From positions 186,001 to 250,000 of the forward strand of contig CAWZYM010000434.1 in NCBI GenBank assembly GCA_963966185.1: a stretch of DNA of 64,000 bases, given 5' to 3'. The position numbers and the translations under genes were made by a program. This stretch comes from Rhabditoides inermis. Its lineage: Eukaryota > Nematoda > Chromadorea > Rhabditida > Rhabditidae. Positions 50,341-60,643 of this stretch are shown here, piece by piece; positions within the stretch are counted from its first letter, which is position 1, and every line of letters starts with the position of its first letter. The notes beneath the pieces were generated by a model. That model had not been told where the DNA came from and ran no database searches. It was given only the letters and a program-made list of their open reading frames with translations.

Positions 50341-50826
50341 CGTGTGTTAACAGTGTGTTAACAGTGTGTTAACAGTGTGTTAACAGTGTGTTAACAGTGT
50401 GTTAACAGTGTGTTAACAGTGTGTTAACAGTGTGTTAACAGTGTGTTAACAGTGTGTTAACAGTGTGTTAACAGTGTGTTAACAACAGTGTGTTAACAGT
50501 GTGTTAACAGTGTGTTAACAGTGTGTTAACAGTGTGTTAACAGTGTGTTAACAGTGTGTTAACAGTGTGCTAACAGTGTGTTAACAGTGTGTTAACAGTG
50601 TGTTAACAGTGTGTTAACAGTGTCTTAACAGTGTGTTAACAGTGTGTTAACAGTGTGTAACAGTGTGTTAATAGTGTGTTAACAGTGTGTTAACAGTGTG
50701 TTAACAGTGTGTTAACAGTGTGTTAACAGTGTGTTAACAGTGTGTTAACAGTGTGTTAACAGTGTGTTAACAGTGTGTTAACAGTGTGTTAACAGTGTGT
50801 TAACAGTGTGTTAAGAGTGTGTAAAC
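50341..50826 (+). repeat. Family B array B18
   Basis: About 44 units with unusual variants: an AACAACAG insertion at about 50482, GTGCTAAC at about 50567, GTCTTAAC at about 50622, GTGTAACAG and TTAATAG at about 50655-50672. Most of these recur in the same order in B22. Confidence 0.97.
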
Positions 50827-50855
50827 ATCACATCACTATGGCTCACTGCACATCA
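50827..50855 (+). other. 29-bp linker, subtype 2
   Basis: Same bases as 37604-37632. Confidence 0.95.
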
Positions 50856-51229
50856 CTGCGGCTAGAACCTGACGGTTTGAGATTTCTGCCGGCTGAACCT
50901 GACGCTTTCATTTTTCTGGCGCTAGAACCTGACAATTTGAGATTTCTGGGCCTAGAACCTGGCGGTTTGAGATCTCTGCGGCTAGAACCTGACGGTTTGA
51001 GATCTCTGCAGCTAGAACCTGAAGGATTTAGATATTTACCGACAGAACCTGACGATTTGAGTTCTCTGCCAACAGAACCTGACGGTTTGAGATCTCTACC
51101 AACAGAACCTGACGGTTTGAGATTTCTGGGCCTAGAACCTGACGGTTTGAGATAAATACCGTCAGAACCTGACAGTTTGAGATCTCTGCGGCTAGAACCT
51201 GACGGTTTGAGATATCTGGCGCTAGAACC
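50856..51229 (+). repeat. Family A array A18 (374 bp, copy 1)
   Basis: About 12.5 units. The start resembles subtype 1 (GACGCTTTTATTTTTC with one change, AATTTGAG, GGCGGTTTGAG) and the remainder is subtype 2 (CTGCAGCTAGAACCTGAAGG). It is therefore a mosaic block. The same length and mosaic recur in A22. Confidence 0.96.
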
Positions 51230-51309
51230 CCGTGTGTTAACAGTGTGTTAACAGTGTGTTAACAGTGTGTTAACAATGTGTTAACAGTGTGTTAACAGTG
51301 TGTTAACAA
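51230..51309 (+). repeat. Short family B island B19 (80 bp)
   Basis: About 7 units including one AATG variant, ending in TTAACAA|CGACGGTTTGAG. It is identical in length and joint to B23. Confidence 0.96.
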
Positions 51310-51392
51310 CGACGGTTTGAGATTTCTGGGGCTAGAACCTGACAGTTTGAGATATCTACCGACAGAACCTAACGTTTGATATCTCTGTCAAA
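51310..51392 (+). repeat. Short family A fragment A19 (83 bp)
   Basis: Fewer than three units (CGACGGTTTGAGATTTC onward), with a lost base in AACGTTTGATATC. It ends in CTGTCAAAA and passes into CAGTGTGTT of family B. It is a truncated copy of A23, which continues for 260 bp. Confidence 0.94.
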
Positions 51393-52219
51393 ACAGTGTG
51401 TTAACAGTGTGTTAACAGTGTGTTAACAGTGTGTTAACAGTGTGTTAACAGTGTGTTAACAGTGTGTTAACAGTGTGTTAACAGTGTGTTAACAGTGTGT
51501 TAACAGTGTGTTAACAGTGTGTTAACAGTGTGTTAACAGTGTGTTAACAGTGTGTTAACAGTGTGTTAACAGTGTGTTAACAGTGTGTTAACAGTGTGTT
51601 AACAGTGTGTTAACAGTGTGTTAACAGTGTGTTAACAGTGTGTTAACAGTGTGTTAACAGTGTGTTAACAGTGTGTTAACAGTGTGTTAACAGTGTGTTA
51701 ACAGTGTGTTAACAGTGTGTTAACAGTGTGTTAACAGTGTGTTAACAGTGTGTTAACAGTGTGTTAACAGTGTGTTAACAGTGTGTTAACAGTGTGTTAA
51801 CAGTGTGTTAACAGTGTGTTAACAGTGTGTTAACAGTGTGTTAACAGTGTGTTAACAGTGTGTTAACAGTGTGTTAACAGTGTGTTAACAGTGTGTTAAC
51901 AGTGTGTTAACAGTGTGTTAACAGTGTGTTAACAGTGTGTTAACAGTGTGTTAACAGTGTGTTAACAGTGTGTTAACAGTGTGTTAACAGTGTGTTAACA
52001 GTGTGTTAACAGTGTGTTAACAGTGTGTTAACAGTGTGTTAACAGTGTGTTAACAGTGCGTTAACAGTGTGTTAACAGTGTGTTAACAGTGTGTTAACAG
52101 TGTGTTAACAGTGTGTTAACAGTGTGTTAACAGTGTGTTAACAGTGTGTTAACAGTGTGTTAACAGTGTGTTAACAGTGTGTTAACAGTGTGTTAACAGT
52201 GTGTTAAGAGTGTGTAATT
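51393..52219 (+). repeat. Family B array B20
   Basis: About 75 very uniform units with one GTGCG variant at about 52058. The end is simplified, with a single TTAAGAG and then GTAATT in place of GTAAAC. The TTAACGG edge units are absent. Confidence 0.98.
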
Positions 52220-52248
52220 ATCACATCACTATGGCTCGCTGCACATCA
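52220..52248 (+). other. 29-bp linker, subtype 1, inside the subtype 2 region
   Basis: Carries GCTCGC, the subtype 1 form, unlike its neighbours. The linker bases are otherwise the same. Confidence 0.94.
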
Positions 52249-53041
52249 CTGCGGCTAGAACCTGACGGTTTGAGATTTCTGCCGGCTGAACCTGACGCTT
52301 TTATTTTTCTGGCGCTAGAACCTGACAATTTGAGATTTCTGGGCCTAGAACCTGGCGGTTTGAGATCTCTGCCGACAGAACCTGACGGTTCGATTTCTCT
52401 GCGGCTAGAACCTGACGGTTTGAGATTTCTGCCTGCAGAACCTGACGGTTTGAGATATCTGGCGCTAGAACCTGACAGTTTGAGATCTCTGCCGCTAGAA
52501 CCTGACGGTTTGAGAATTCTGCCGGCAGAACCTGACGGTTTGAGATATCTGGCGCTAGAACCTGACAGTTTGAGATATCTACCGACAGAACATGACGGTT
52601 TGAGATCTCTGTCAACAGAACCTGACGGTTTGAGATTTCTACCAACAGAACCTGACAGGTTTGATATCTCTGCGGCTAGAACCTGACGGTTTGAAATTTC
52701 TGCCGGCTGAACCTGACGGTTTGAGATATCTGGCGCTAGAACCTGACGGTTTGAGATCTCTGCGGCTAGAACCTGACGGTTTGAGATCTCTGCGGCTAGA
52801 ACCTGACGGTTTGACATCTCTGCGGCTAGAACCTGACGGTTTTATATTTACCGACAGAACCTGACGATTTGAGTTCTCTGCCAACAGAACCTGACGGTTT
52901 GAGATCTCTACCAACAGAACCTGACGGTTTGAGATTTCTGGGCCTAGAACCTGACGGTTTGAGATAAATACCGTCAGAACCTGACAGTTTGAGATCTCTG
53001 CGGCTAGAACCTGACGGTTTGAGATATCTGGCGCTAGAACC
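52249..53041 (+). repeat. Family A array A20 (793 bp), subtype 1-like island
   Basis: About 26 units. It has subtype 1 marks (GACGGTTCGATTTC, GACGCTTTTATTTTTC, GGTTTTATATTTACC) but no GACGGTTGAG deletion. One extra base occurs in GACAGGTTTGATATC at about 52654, and a unique TTTCTACCAAC unit lies at about 52636. It looks like a relative of left-side blocks placed in the right side. Confidence 0.95.
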
Positions 53042-53976
53042 CCGTGTGTTAACAGTGTGTTAACAGTGTGTTAACAGTGTGTTAACAGTGTGTTAACAGT
53101 GTGTTAACAGTGTGTTAACAGTGTGTTAACAGTGTGTTAACAGTGTGTTAACAGTGTGCTAACAGTGTGTTAACAGTGTGTTAACAGTGTGTTAACAGTG
53201 TGCTAACAGTGTGTTAACAGTGTGTTAACAGTGTGTTAACAGTGTGTTAACAGTGTGTTAACAGTGTGTTAACAGTGTGTTAACAGTGTGTTAACAGTGT
53301 GTTAACAGTGTGTTAACAGTGTGTTAACAGTGTGTTTAGTTTACAGTGTGTTAACAGTGTGTTAACAGTGTGTTAACAGTGTGTTAACAGTGTGTTAACA
53401 GTGTGTTAACAGTGTGTTAACAATGTGTTAACAGTGTGTTAACAGTGTGTTAACAATGTGTTAACAGTTTGTTAACAATGTGTTAACAGTGTGTTAACAG
53501 TGTGTTAACAGTGTGTTAACAGTGTGTTAACAGTGTGTTAACAGTGTGTTAACAGTGTGTTAACAGTGTGTTAACAGTGTGTTAACAGTGTGTTAACAGT
53601 GTGTTAACAGTGTGTTAACAGTGTGTTAACAGTGTGTTAACAGTGTGTTAACAGTGTGTTAACAGTGTGTTAACAGTGTGTTAACAGTGTGTTAACAGTG
53701 TGTTAACAGTGTGTTAACAGTGTGTTAACAGTGTGTTAACAGTGTGTTAACAGTGTGTTAACAGTGTGTTAACAGTGTGTTAACAGTGTGTTAACAGTGT
53801 GTTAACAGTGTGTTAACAGTGCGTTAACAGTGTGTTAACAGTGTGTTAACAGTGTGTTAACAGTGCGTTAACAGTGTGTTAACAGTGTGTTAACAGTGTG
53901 TTAACAGTGCGTTAACAGTGTGTTAACAGTGTGTTAACAGTGTGTTAACAGTGCGTTAACAGTGTGTTAACAGTGT
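53042..53976 (+). repeat. Family B array B21 with TTTAGTTTACAG joint
   Basis: About 85 units. At about 53334-53347 the phase breaks in GTGTTTAGTTTACAGTG, an internal joint shared with 55268. A GTTTG variant occurs at about 53470. GTGCG variants recur regularly, about every 44-55 bp, between 53820 and 53955. It ends in GTGTGAGATC at an A fragment. Confidence 0.96.
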
Positions 53977-54117
53977 GAGATCTCTACCAACAGAACCTGA
54001 CGGTTTGAGATTTCTGGGCCTAGAACCTGACGGTTTGAGATAAATACCGTCAGAACCTGACAGTTTGAGATCTCTGCGGCTAGAACCTGACGGTTGGAGA
54101 TATCTGGCGCTAGAACC
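53977..54117 (+). repeat. Short family A fragment A21 (141 bp)
   Basis: The last five units or so of a standard block, entered without linker from B (GTGTGAGATCTCTACC). It has a GGTTGGAG variant at about 54094 and ends at the usual A-to-B joint. Confidence 0.96.
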
Positions 54118-54524
54118 CCGTGTGTTAACAGTGTGTTAACAGTGTGTTAACAGTGTGTTAACAGTGTGTTAACAGTGTGTTAACAGTGTGTTAACAGTGT
54201 GTTAACAGTGTGTTAACAGTGTGTTAACAGTGTGTTAACAGTGTGTTAACAGTGTGTTAACAGTGTGTTAACAGTGTGCTAACAGTGTGTTAACAGTGTG
54301 TTAACAGTGTGTCAACAGTGTGTTAACAGTGTCTTAACAGTGTGTTAACAGTGTGTTAACAGTGTGTAACAGTGTGTTAATAGTGTGTTAACAGTGTGTT
54401 AACAGTGTGTTAACAGTGTGTTAACAGTGTGTTAACAGTGTGTTAACAGTGTGTTAACAGTGTGTTAACAGTGTGTTAACAGTGTGTTAACAGCGTGTTA
54501 ACAGTGTGTTAAGAGTGTGTAAAC
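54118..54524 (+). repeat. Family B array B22
   Basis: About 37 units. It carries GTGCTAAC, GTGTCAAC, GTCTTAAC, the short GTGTAACAG and TTAATAG in nearly the same order as B18, then a CAGCG variant near the end. It is a duplicate of the 3' part of B18. Confidence 0.97.
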
Positions 54525-54553
54525 ATCACATCACTATGGCTCACTGCACATCA
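54525..54553 (+). other. 29-bp linker, subtype 2
   Basis: Same bases as 37604-37632. Confidence 0.95.
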
Positions 54554-54927
54554 CTGCGGCTAGAACCTGACGGTTTGAGATTTCTGCCGGCTGAACCTGA
54601 CGCTTTTATTTTTCTGGCGCTAGAACCTGACAATTTGAGATTTCTGGGCCTAGAACCTGGCGGTTTGAGATCTCTGCGGCTAGAACCTGACGGTTTGAGA
54701 TCTCTGCAGCTAGAACCTGAAGGATTTAGATATTTACCGACAGAACCTGACGATTTGAGTTCTCTGCCAACAGAACCTGACGGTTTGAGATCTCTACCAA
54801 CAGAACCTGACGGTTTGAGATTTCTGGGCCTAGAACCTGACGGTTTGAGATAAATACCGTCAGAACCTGACAGTTTGAGATCTCTGCGGCTAGAACCTGA
54901 CGGTTTGAGATATCTGGCGCTAGAACC
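54554..54927 (+). repeat. Family A array A22 (374 bp, copy 2)
   Basis: Same length and mosaic structure as A18, 3698 bp further on. It includes the AAGGATTTAG variant shared only with A18. Confidence 0.96.
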
Positions 54928-55007
54928 CCGTGTGTTAACAGTGTGTTAACAGTGTGTTAACAGTGTGTTAACAATGTGTTAACAGTGTGTTAACAGTGTG
55001 TTAACAA
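54928..55007 (+). repeat. Short family B island B23 (80 bp)
   Basis: Duplicate of B19, with the same length and the same TTAACAA|CGACGG joint. Confidence 0.96.
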
Positions 55008-55267
55008 CGACGGTTTGAGATTTCTGGGGCTAGAACCTGACAGTTTGAGATATCTACCGACAGAACCTAACGGTTTGATATCTCTGTCAAAAGAACCTGA
55101 CGGATTGAGATCTCTGCCGACAGAACCTGACGGTTTGATTTCTCTGCGGCTAGAACCTGACGGTTTGAGATTTCTGCCTGCAGAACCTGACGGTTTGAGA
55201 TATCTGGCGCTAGAACCTGACAGTTTGAGATATCTACCGACAGAACATGACGGTTTGAGATTTCTGC
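55008..55267 (+). repeat. Family A fragment A23 (260 bp)
   Basis: About 8.5 units. It starts like A19 but continues further (through GAACATGACGGTTTGAG). It ends in TTTCTGC|TTAGTTTACAG, the joint also seen in B21. Confidence 0.95.
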
Positions 55268-56111
55268 TTAGTTTACAGTGTGTTAACAGTGTGTTAACAG
55301 TGTGTTAACAGTGTGTTAACAGTGTGTTAACAGTGTGTTAACAGTGTGTTAACAGTGTGTTAACAGTGTGTTAACAGTGTGTTAACAGTGTGTTAACAGT
55401 GTGTTAACAGTGTGTTAACAGTGTGTTAACAGTGTGTTAACAGTGTGTTAACAGTGTGTTAACAGTGTGTTAACAGTGTGTTAACAGTGTGTTAACAATG
55501 TGTTAACAGTGTGTTAACAGTGTGTTAACAGTGTGTTAACAGTGTGTTAACAATGTGTTAACAGTGTGTTAACAGTGTGTTAACAGTGTGTTAACAGTGT
55601 GTTAACAGTGTGTTAACAGTGTGTTAACAGTGTGTTAACAGTGTGTTAACAGTGTGTTAACAGTGTGTTAACAGTGTGTTAACAGTGTGTTAACAGTGTG
55701 TTAACAGTGTGTTAACAGTGTGTTAACAGTGTGTTAACAGTGTGTTAACAGTGTGTTAACAGTGTGTTAACAGTGTGTTAACAGTGTGTTAACAGTGTGT
55801 TAACAGTGTGTTAACAGTGTGTTAACAGTGTGTTAACAGTGTGTTAACAGTGTGTTAACAGTGTGTTAACAGTGTGTTAACAGTGTGTTAACAGTGTGTT
55901 AACAGTGTGTTAACAGTGTGTTAACAGTGTGTTAACAGTGTGTTAACGGTGTGTTACAGTGTGTTAACAGTGTGTTAACAGTGTGTTAACAGTGTGTTAA
56001 CAGTGTGTTAACAGTGTGTTAACAGTGTGTTAACAGTGTGTTAACAGTGTGTTAACAGTGTGTTAACAGTGTGTTAACGGTGTGTTAAGAGTGTGTTAAG
56101 AGTGTGTAAAC
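55268..56111 (+). repeat. Family B array B24
   Basis: About 76 units after the TTAGTTTACAG joint. It then shows AATG variants at about 55496 and 55551, the single-base-short GTTACAG unit at about 55955 and the full subtype 2 edge. Confidence 0.97.
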
Positions 56112-56149
56112 ATCACATCACTATCACTGCATCACATCACTGCACATCA
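56112..56149 (+). other. 38-bp long linker (CATCAC-rich)
   Basis: Same bases as 42637-42674. Confidence 0.94.
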
Positions 56150-58264
56150 CTGCGGCTAGAACCTGACGGTTTGAGATTTCTGCCGGCTGAACCTGACGGT
56201 TTGAGATATCTGGCGCTAGAACCTGACGGTTTGAGATCTCTGCGGCTAGAACCTGACGGTTTGAGATCTCTGCGGCTAGAACCTGACGGTTTGAGATCTC
56301 TGCAGCTAGAACCTGAAGGTTTTAGATATTTACCGACAGAACCTGACGATTTGAGTTCTCTGCCAACAGAACCTGACGGTTTGAGATCTCTACCAACAGA
56401 ACCTGACGGTTTGAGATTTCTGGGCCTAGAACCTGGCGGTTTGAGATATCTGGCGCTAGAACCTGACGGTTTGAGATAAATACCGTCAGAACCTGACAGT
56501 TTGAGATCTCTGCGGCTAGAACCTGACGGTTTGAGATATCTGGCGCTAGAACCTGACGGTTTGATATCTCTCCCGCTATAAACCTGGCGGTCTGAAATCT
56601 CAACTGTCAGAACCTGACGCTTTTAATTTTCTGGCGCTAGAACCTGACAATTTGTGATTTCTGGGCCTAGAACCTGGCGGTTTGAAATTTCTGAGGCTAG
56701 AACCTGACGGTTTGAGATATCTACTGTCAGAACCTGACGGTTTAAGTTTTCTGGGGCTAGAACCTGACGGTTTGAGATTTCTGGGACCAGAACCTGACGG
56801 TTTGAGATTTCTACCGTCAGAACCTGACGGTTTGAGAATTCTGGGGCTGGAGCCTGACGGTTTGAGATTTCTGGGGCTAGAACCTGACAGTTTGAGATAT
56901 CTACTGACAGAACCTAACGGTTTGAGATCTCTGTCAAAAGAACCTGACGGATTGAGATCTCTGCCGACAGAACCTGACGGTTTGATTTCTCTGCGGCTAG
57001 AACCTGACGGTTTGAGATTTCTGCCTGCAGAACCTGACGGTTTGAGATATCTGGCGCTAGAACCTGACAGTTTGAGATATCTACCGACAGAACATGACGG
57101 TTTGAGATCTCTGCCAACAGAACCTGACGGTTTGAGGTCTCTGCCAACAGAACCTGACGGTTTGATATCTCTGCGGCTAGAACCTGACGGTTTGAGATTT
57201 CTGCCTGCAGAACCTGACGGTTTGAGATATCTGGCGCTAGAACCTGACAGTTTGAGACCTCTGCCGCTAGAACCTGACGGTTTGAGAATTCTGCCGGCAG
57301 AACCTGACGGTTTGAGATATCTGGCGCTAGAACCTGACAGTTTGAGATATCTACCGACAGAACCTGACGGTTTGAGATCTCTGTCAACAGAACCTGACGG
57401 TTTGAGATTTCTGCCAACAGAACCTGACGGTTTGATATCTCTGCGGCGAGAACCTGACGGTTTGAGATTTCTGCCGGCTGAACCTGACGGTTTGAGATAT
57501 CTGGCGCTAGAACCTGACGGTTTGAGATCTCTGCGGCTAGAACCTGACGGTTTGAAATCTCTGCGGCTAGAACCTGACGGTTTGAGATCTCTGCGGCTAG
57601 AACCTGACGGTTTTAGATAATTACCAACAGAACCTGACGATTTTAGTTCTCTGCCAACAGAACTTGACGGTTTGAGATCTCTACCAACAGAACCTGACGG
57701 TTTGAGATTTTTGGGCCTAGAACCTGACGGTTTGAGAATTCTGCCGGCAGAACCTGACGGTTTGAGATATCTGGCGCTAGAACCTGACAGTTTGAGATAT
57801 CTACCGACAGAACCTGACGGTTTGAGATCTCTGTCAACAGAACCTGACGGTTTGAGATTTCTGCCAACAGAACCTGACGGTTTGATATCTCTGCGGCTAG
57901 AACCTGACGGTTTGAGATTTCTGCCGGCTGAACCTGACGGTTTGAGATATCTGGCGCTAGAACCTGACGGTTTGAGATCTCTGCGGCTAGAACCTGACGG
58001 TTTGAAATCTCTGCGGCTAGAACCTGACGGTTTGAGATCTCTGCGGCTAGAACCTGACGGTTTTAGATAATTACCAACAGAACCTGACGATTTTAGTTCT
58101 CTGCCAACAGAACTTGACGGTTTGAGATCTCTACCAACAGAACCTGACGGTTTGAGATTTCTGGGCCTAGAACCTGACGGTTTGAGATAAATACCGTCAG
58201 AACCTGACAGTTTGAGATCTCTGCGGCTAGAACCTGACGGTTTGAGATATCTGGCGCTAGAACC
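56150..58264 (+). repeat. Family A array A24 (2115 bp, duplicate of A15)
   Basis: Same length, the same 450-bp internal duplication (AGAATTCTGCC at about 57285 and 57735) and the same CGGCGAG and GATTTTTGGG variants as A15. It has one private change, TCTCCCGCTATAAACC, where sisters have TCTTCCGC. Confidence 0.96.
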
Positions 58265-58891
58265 CCGTGTGTTAACAGTGTGTTAACAGTGTGTTAACAG
58301 TGTGTTAACAGTGTGTTAACAGTGTGTTAACAGTGTGTTAACAATGTGTTAACAATGTGTTAACAGTGTGTTAACAGTGTGTTAACAGTGTGTTAACAGT
58401 GTGTTAACAATGTGTTAACAGTGTGTTAACAGTGTGTTAACAGTGTGTTAACAGTGTGTTAACAGTGTGTTAACAGTGTGTTAACAGTGTGTTAACAGTG
58501 TGTTAACAGTGTGTTAACAGTGTGTTAACAGTGTGTTAACAGTGTGTTAACAGTGTGTTAACAGTGTGTTAACAGTGTGTTAACAGTGTGTTAACAGTGT
58601 GTTAACAGTGTGTTAACAGTGTGTTAACAGTGTGTTAACAGTGTGTTAACAGTGTGTTAACAGTGTGTTAACAGTGTGTTAACAGTGTGTTAACAGTGTG
58701 TTAACAGTGTGTTAACAGTGTGTTAACGGTGTGTTACAGTGTGTTAACAGTGTGTTAACAGTGTGTTAACAGTGTGTTAACAGTGTGTTAACAGTGTGTT
58801 AACAGTGTGTTAACAGTGTGTTAACAGTGTGTTAACAGTGTGTTAACAGTGTGTTAACGGTGTGTTAAGAGTGTGTTAAGAGTGTGTAAAC
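58265..58891 (+). repeat. Family B array B25 (627 bp)
   Basis: 57 units by length. Two consecutive AATG variants occur at about 58342-58355, which is unlike other arrays. The subtype 2 edge is present. Confidence 0.98.
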
Positions 58892-58920
58892 ATCACATCA
58901 CTATGGCTCACTGCACATCA
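58892..58920 (+). other. 29-bp linker, subtype 2
   Basis: Same bases as 37604-37632. The ATG at 58903 opens a frame to a stop at 59700 (about 265 codons), the longest frame in the window that starts at a linker ATG. Confidence 0.95.
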
Positions 58921-59954
58921 CTGCGGCTAGAACCTGACGGTTTGAGATTTCTGCCGGCTGAACCTGACGGTTTGAGATATCTGGCGCTAGAACCTGACGG
59001 TTTGAGATCTCTGTCAAAAGAACCTGACGGATTGAGATCTCTGCCGACAGAACCTGACGGTTTGATTTCTCTGCGGCTAGAACCTGACGGTTTGAGATTT
59101 CTGCCTGCAGAACCTGACAGTTTGAGATATCTGGCGCTAGAACCTGACAGTTTGAGATATCTACCGACAGAACATGACGGTTTGAGATCTCTGCCAACAG
59201 AACCTGACGGTTTGAGGTCTCTGCCAACAGAACCTGACGGTTTGATATCTCTGCGGCTAGAACCTGACGGTTTGAGATTTCTGCCTGCAGAACCTGACGG
59301 TTTGAGATATCTGGCGCTAGAACCTGACAGTTTGAGACCTCTGCCGCTAGAACCTGACGGTTTGAGAATTCTGCCGGCAGAACCTGACGGTTTGAGATAT
59401 CTGGCGCTAGAACCTGACAGTTTGAGATATCTACCGACAGAACCTGACGGTTTGAGATCTCTGTCAACAGAACCTGACGGTTTGAGATTTCTGCCAACAG
59501 AACCTGACGGTTTGATATCTCTGCGGCGAGAACCTGACGGTTTGAGATTTCTGCCGGCTGAACCTGACGGTTTGAGATATCTGGCGCTAGAACCTGACGG
59601 TTTGAGATCTCTGCGGCTAGAACCTGACGGTTTGAAATCTCTGCGGCTAGAACCTGACGGTTTGAGATCTCTGCGGCTAGAACCTGACGGTTTTAGATAA
59701 TTACCAACAGAACCTGACGATTTTAGTTCTCTGCCAACAGAACTTGACGGTTTGAGATCTCTACCAACAGAACCTGACGGTTTGAGATTTTTGGGCCTAG
59801 AACCTGACGGTTTGAGAATTCTGCCGGCAGAACCTGACGGTTTGAGATTTCTGGGCCTAGAACCTGACGGTTTGAGATAAATACCGTCAGAACCTGACAG
59901 TTTGAGATCTCTGCGGCTAGAACCTGACGGTTTGAGATATCTGGCGCTAGAACC
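58921..59954 (+). repeat. Family A array A25 (1034 bp, deleted block)
   Basis: About 34 units. After three units it jumps to the CTGTCAAAAG unit, so most of the 5' half and the diverged TATAAACC section are missing. It keeps the CGGCGAG and GATTTTTGGG variants and the start of the 450-bp duplication (second AGAATTCTGCC at about 59816), then loses the rest. Confidence 0.96.
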
Positions 59955-60614
59955 CCGTGTGTTAACAGTGTGTTAACAGTGTGTTAACAGTGTGTTAACA
60001 GTGTGTTAACAGTGTGTTAACAGTGTGTTAACAGTGTGTTAACAATGTGTTAACAGTGTGTTAACAGTGTGTTAACAGTGTGTTAACAGTGTGTTAACAA
60101 TGTGTTAACAGTGTGTTAACAGTGTGTTAACAGTGTGTTAACAGTGTGTTAACAGTGTGTTAACAGTGTGTTAACAGTGTGTTAACAGTGTGTTAACAGT
60201 GTGTTAACAGTGTGTTAACAGTGTGTTAACAGTGTGTTAACAGTGTGTTAACAGTGTGTTAACAGTGTGTTAACAGTGTGTTAACAGTGTGTTAACAGTG
60301 TGTTAACAGTGTGTTAACAGTGTGTTAACAGTGTGTTAACAGTGTGTTAACAGTGTGTTAACAGTGTGTTAACAGTGTGTTAACAGTGTGTTAACAGTGT
60401 GTTAACAGTGTGTTAACAGTGTGTTAACAGTGTGTTAACGGTGTGTTACAGTGTGTTAACAGTGTGTTAACAGTGTGTTAACAGTGTGTTAACAGTGTGT
60501 TAACAGTGTGTTAACAGTGTGTTAACAGTGTGTTAACAGTGTGTTAACAGTGTGTTAACAGTGTGTTAACAGTGTGTTAACGGTGTGTTAAGAGTGTGTT
60601 AAGAGTGTGTAAAC
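59955..60614 (+). repeat. Family B array B26 (660 bp)
   Basis: 60 units by length, the same as B12, with the subtype 2 edges. Confidence 0.98.
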
Positions 60615-60643
60615 ATCACATCACTATGGCTCACTGCACATCA
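60615..60643 (+). other. 29-bp linker, subtype 2
   Basis: Same bases as 37604-37632. Confidence 0.95.
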
